NCBI GenBank assembly: GCA_036897485.1
Contig: JAYMTF010000465.1
Span: forward strand, 1-35,827
Direction: 5' to 3'
Source of the DNA: Pelargonium nanum
Lineage: Eukaryota; Streptophyta; Magnoliopsida; Geraniales; Geraniaceae
Length of the DNA stretch: 35,827 bases
The position numbers and the translations under genes are program-made. The notes beneath the pieces were generated by a model that saw nothing but the letters and a program-made list of their open reading frames with translations, had not been told where the DNA came from and ran no database searches. Shown here one piece after another: positions 35,625 through 35,827 of this stretch. How positions within the stretch are numbered: position 1 is the stretch's first letter; each line of letters opens with the position of its first letter.

Positions 35625-35827
35625 GTTACAATTCGTTGCTATTTTTTTAAAATAAAAAATTAATCTATTCTATGAGTATTCCTCGTTTGTCGTCTGATGG
35701 GTCTCCGTGCAATGGCAGTCTGCTACTGCTTAATATATGAATCTGTTGTTTGTGTTACATGTGGAATTACCATGTAAATAAGTGTGTGTTAATCAAAATT
35801 TGAAATTCAAATCATAATGCCCAACAT

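Overview
The window is nuclear DNA of a flowering plant, almost certainly a eudicot. It is AT-rich, most of its genes are split by short GT-AG introns, and every recognised protein is plant-specific or has a typical plant form: a phytochrome-interacting bHLH factor, PsbP of photosystem II, a chloroplast aldo-keto reductase, a plant reticulon, a LisH-CTLH-WD40 protein of the WDR26/GID7 type and an R3H DExH helicase. The species cannot be fixed from sequence alone. Nothing bacterial, organellar or viral was recognised.

Layout. 1-3938: gene-poor DNA with a foldback at the window edge, a (TA)n tract and an imperfect tandem duplication. 3939-7200: PIF4/PIF5-type bHLH gene on the minus strand with a leader intron, a hexanucleotide repeat and two G-boxes upstream. 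7500-11509: 4 kb of non-coding DNA with a 307-bp foldback element (10265-10571). 11510-15126: ten-exon chloroplast aldo-keto reductase gene, minus strand, with a small MITE-like insert in its last intron and degenerate repeats in its first. 15200-16790: non-coding, with a 23-bp hairpin. 16791-16958: a possible small acidic protein gene, minus strand, behind a TATA box and ABRE/G-box elements. 17967-21560: five-exon reticulon gene, minus strand, with a 1.3-kb leader intron. 23019-23239: a tRNA-derived SINE with a 16-bp target duplication. 23634-25319: psbP, plus strand, with a decayed Au-like SINE in intron 1. 26109-31950: WDR26-like gene, minus strand, with a leader intron of about 2.4 kb. 33823 to the window end: first five exons of an R3H/DExH helicase related to NIH/DExH2, plus strand, cut by the window edge.

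How the genes relate. They are independent plant genes, not an operon. Light is a loose common theme: PIF factors act downstream of phytochrome, PsbP supports oxygen evolution, and the reductase is predicted to be plastidial. The helicase, psbP and reductase genes resemble three genes I recall as neighbours in Arabidopsis (At1g06670, At1g06680, At1g06690), which suggests a conserved ancestral block, here with the reticulon, WDR26 and small genes lying between them. I found no convincing new multi-gene system. The most useful leads are the unrecognised small acidic protein, the SINE insertions around psbP, the palindromic G-box in front of the PIF gene and the long hairpin element at 10.3 kb.
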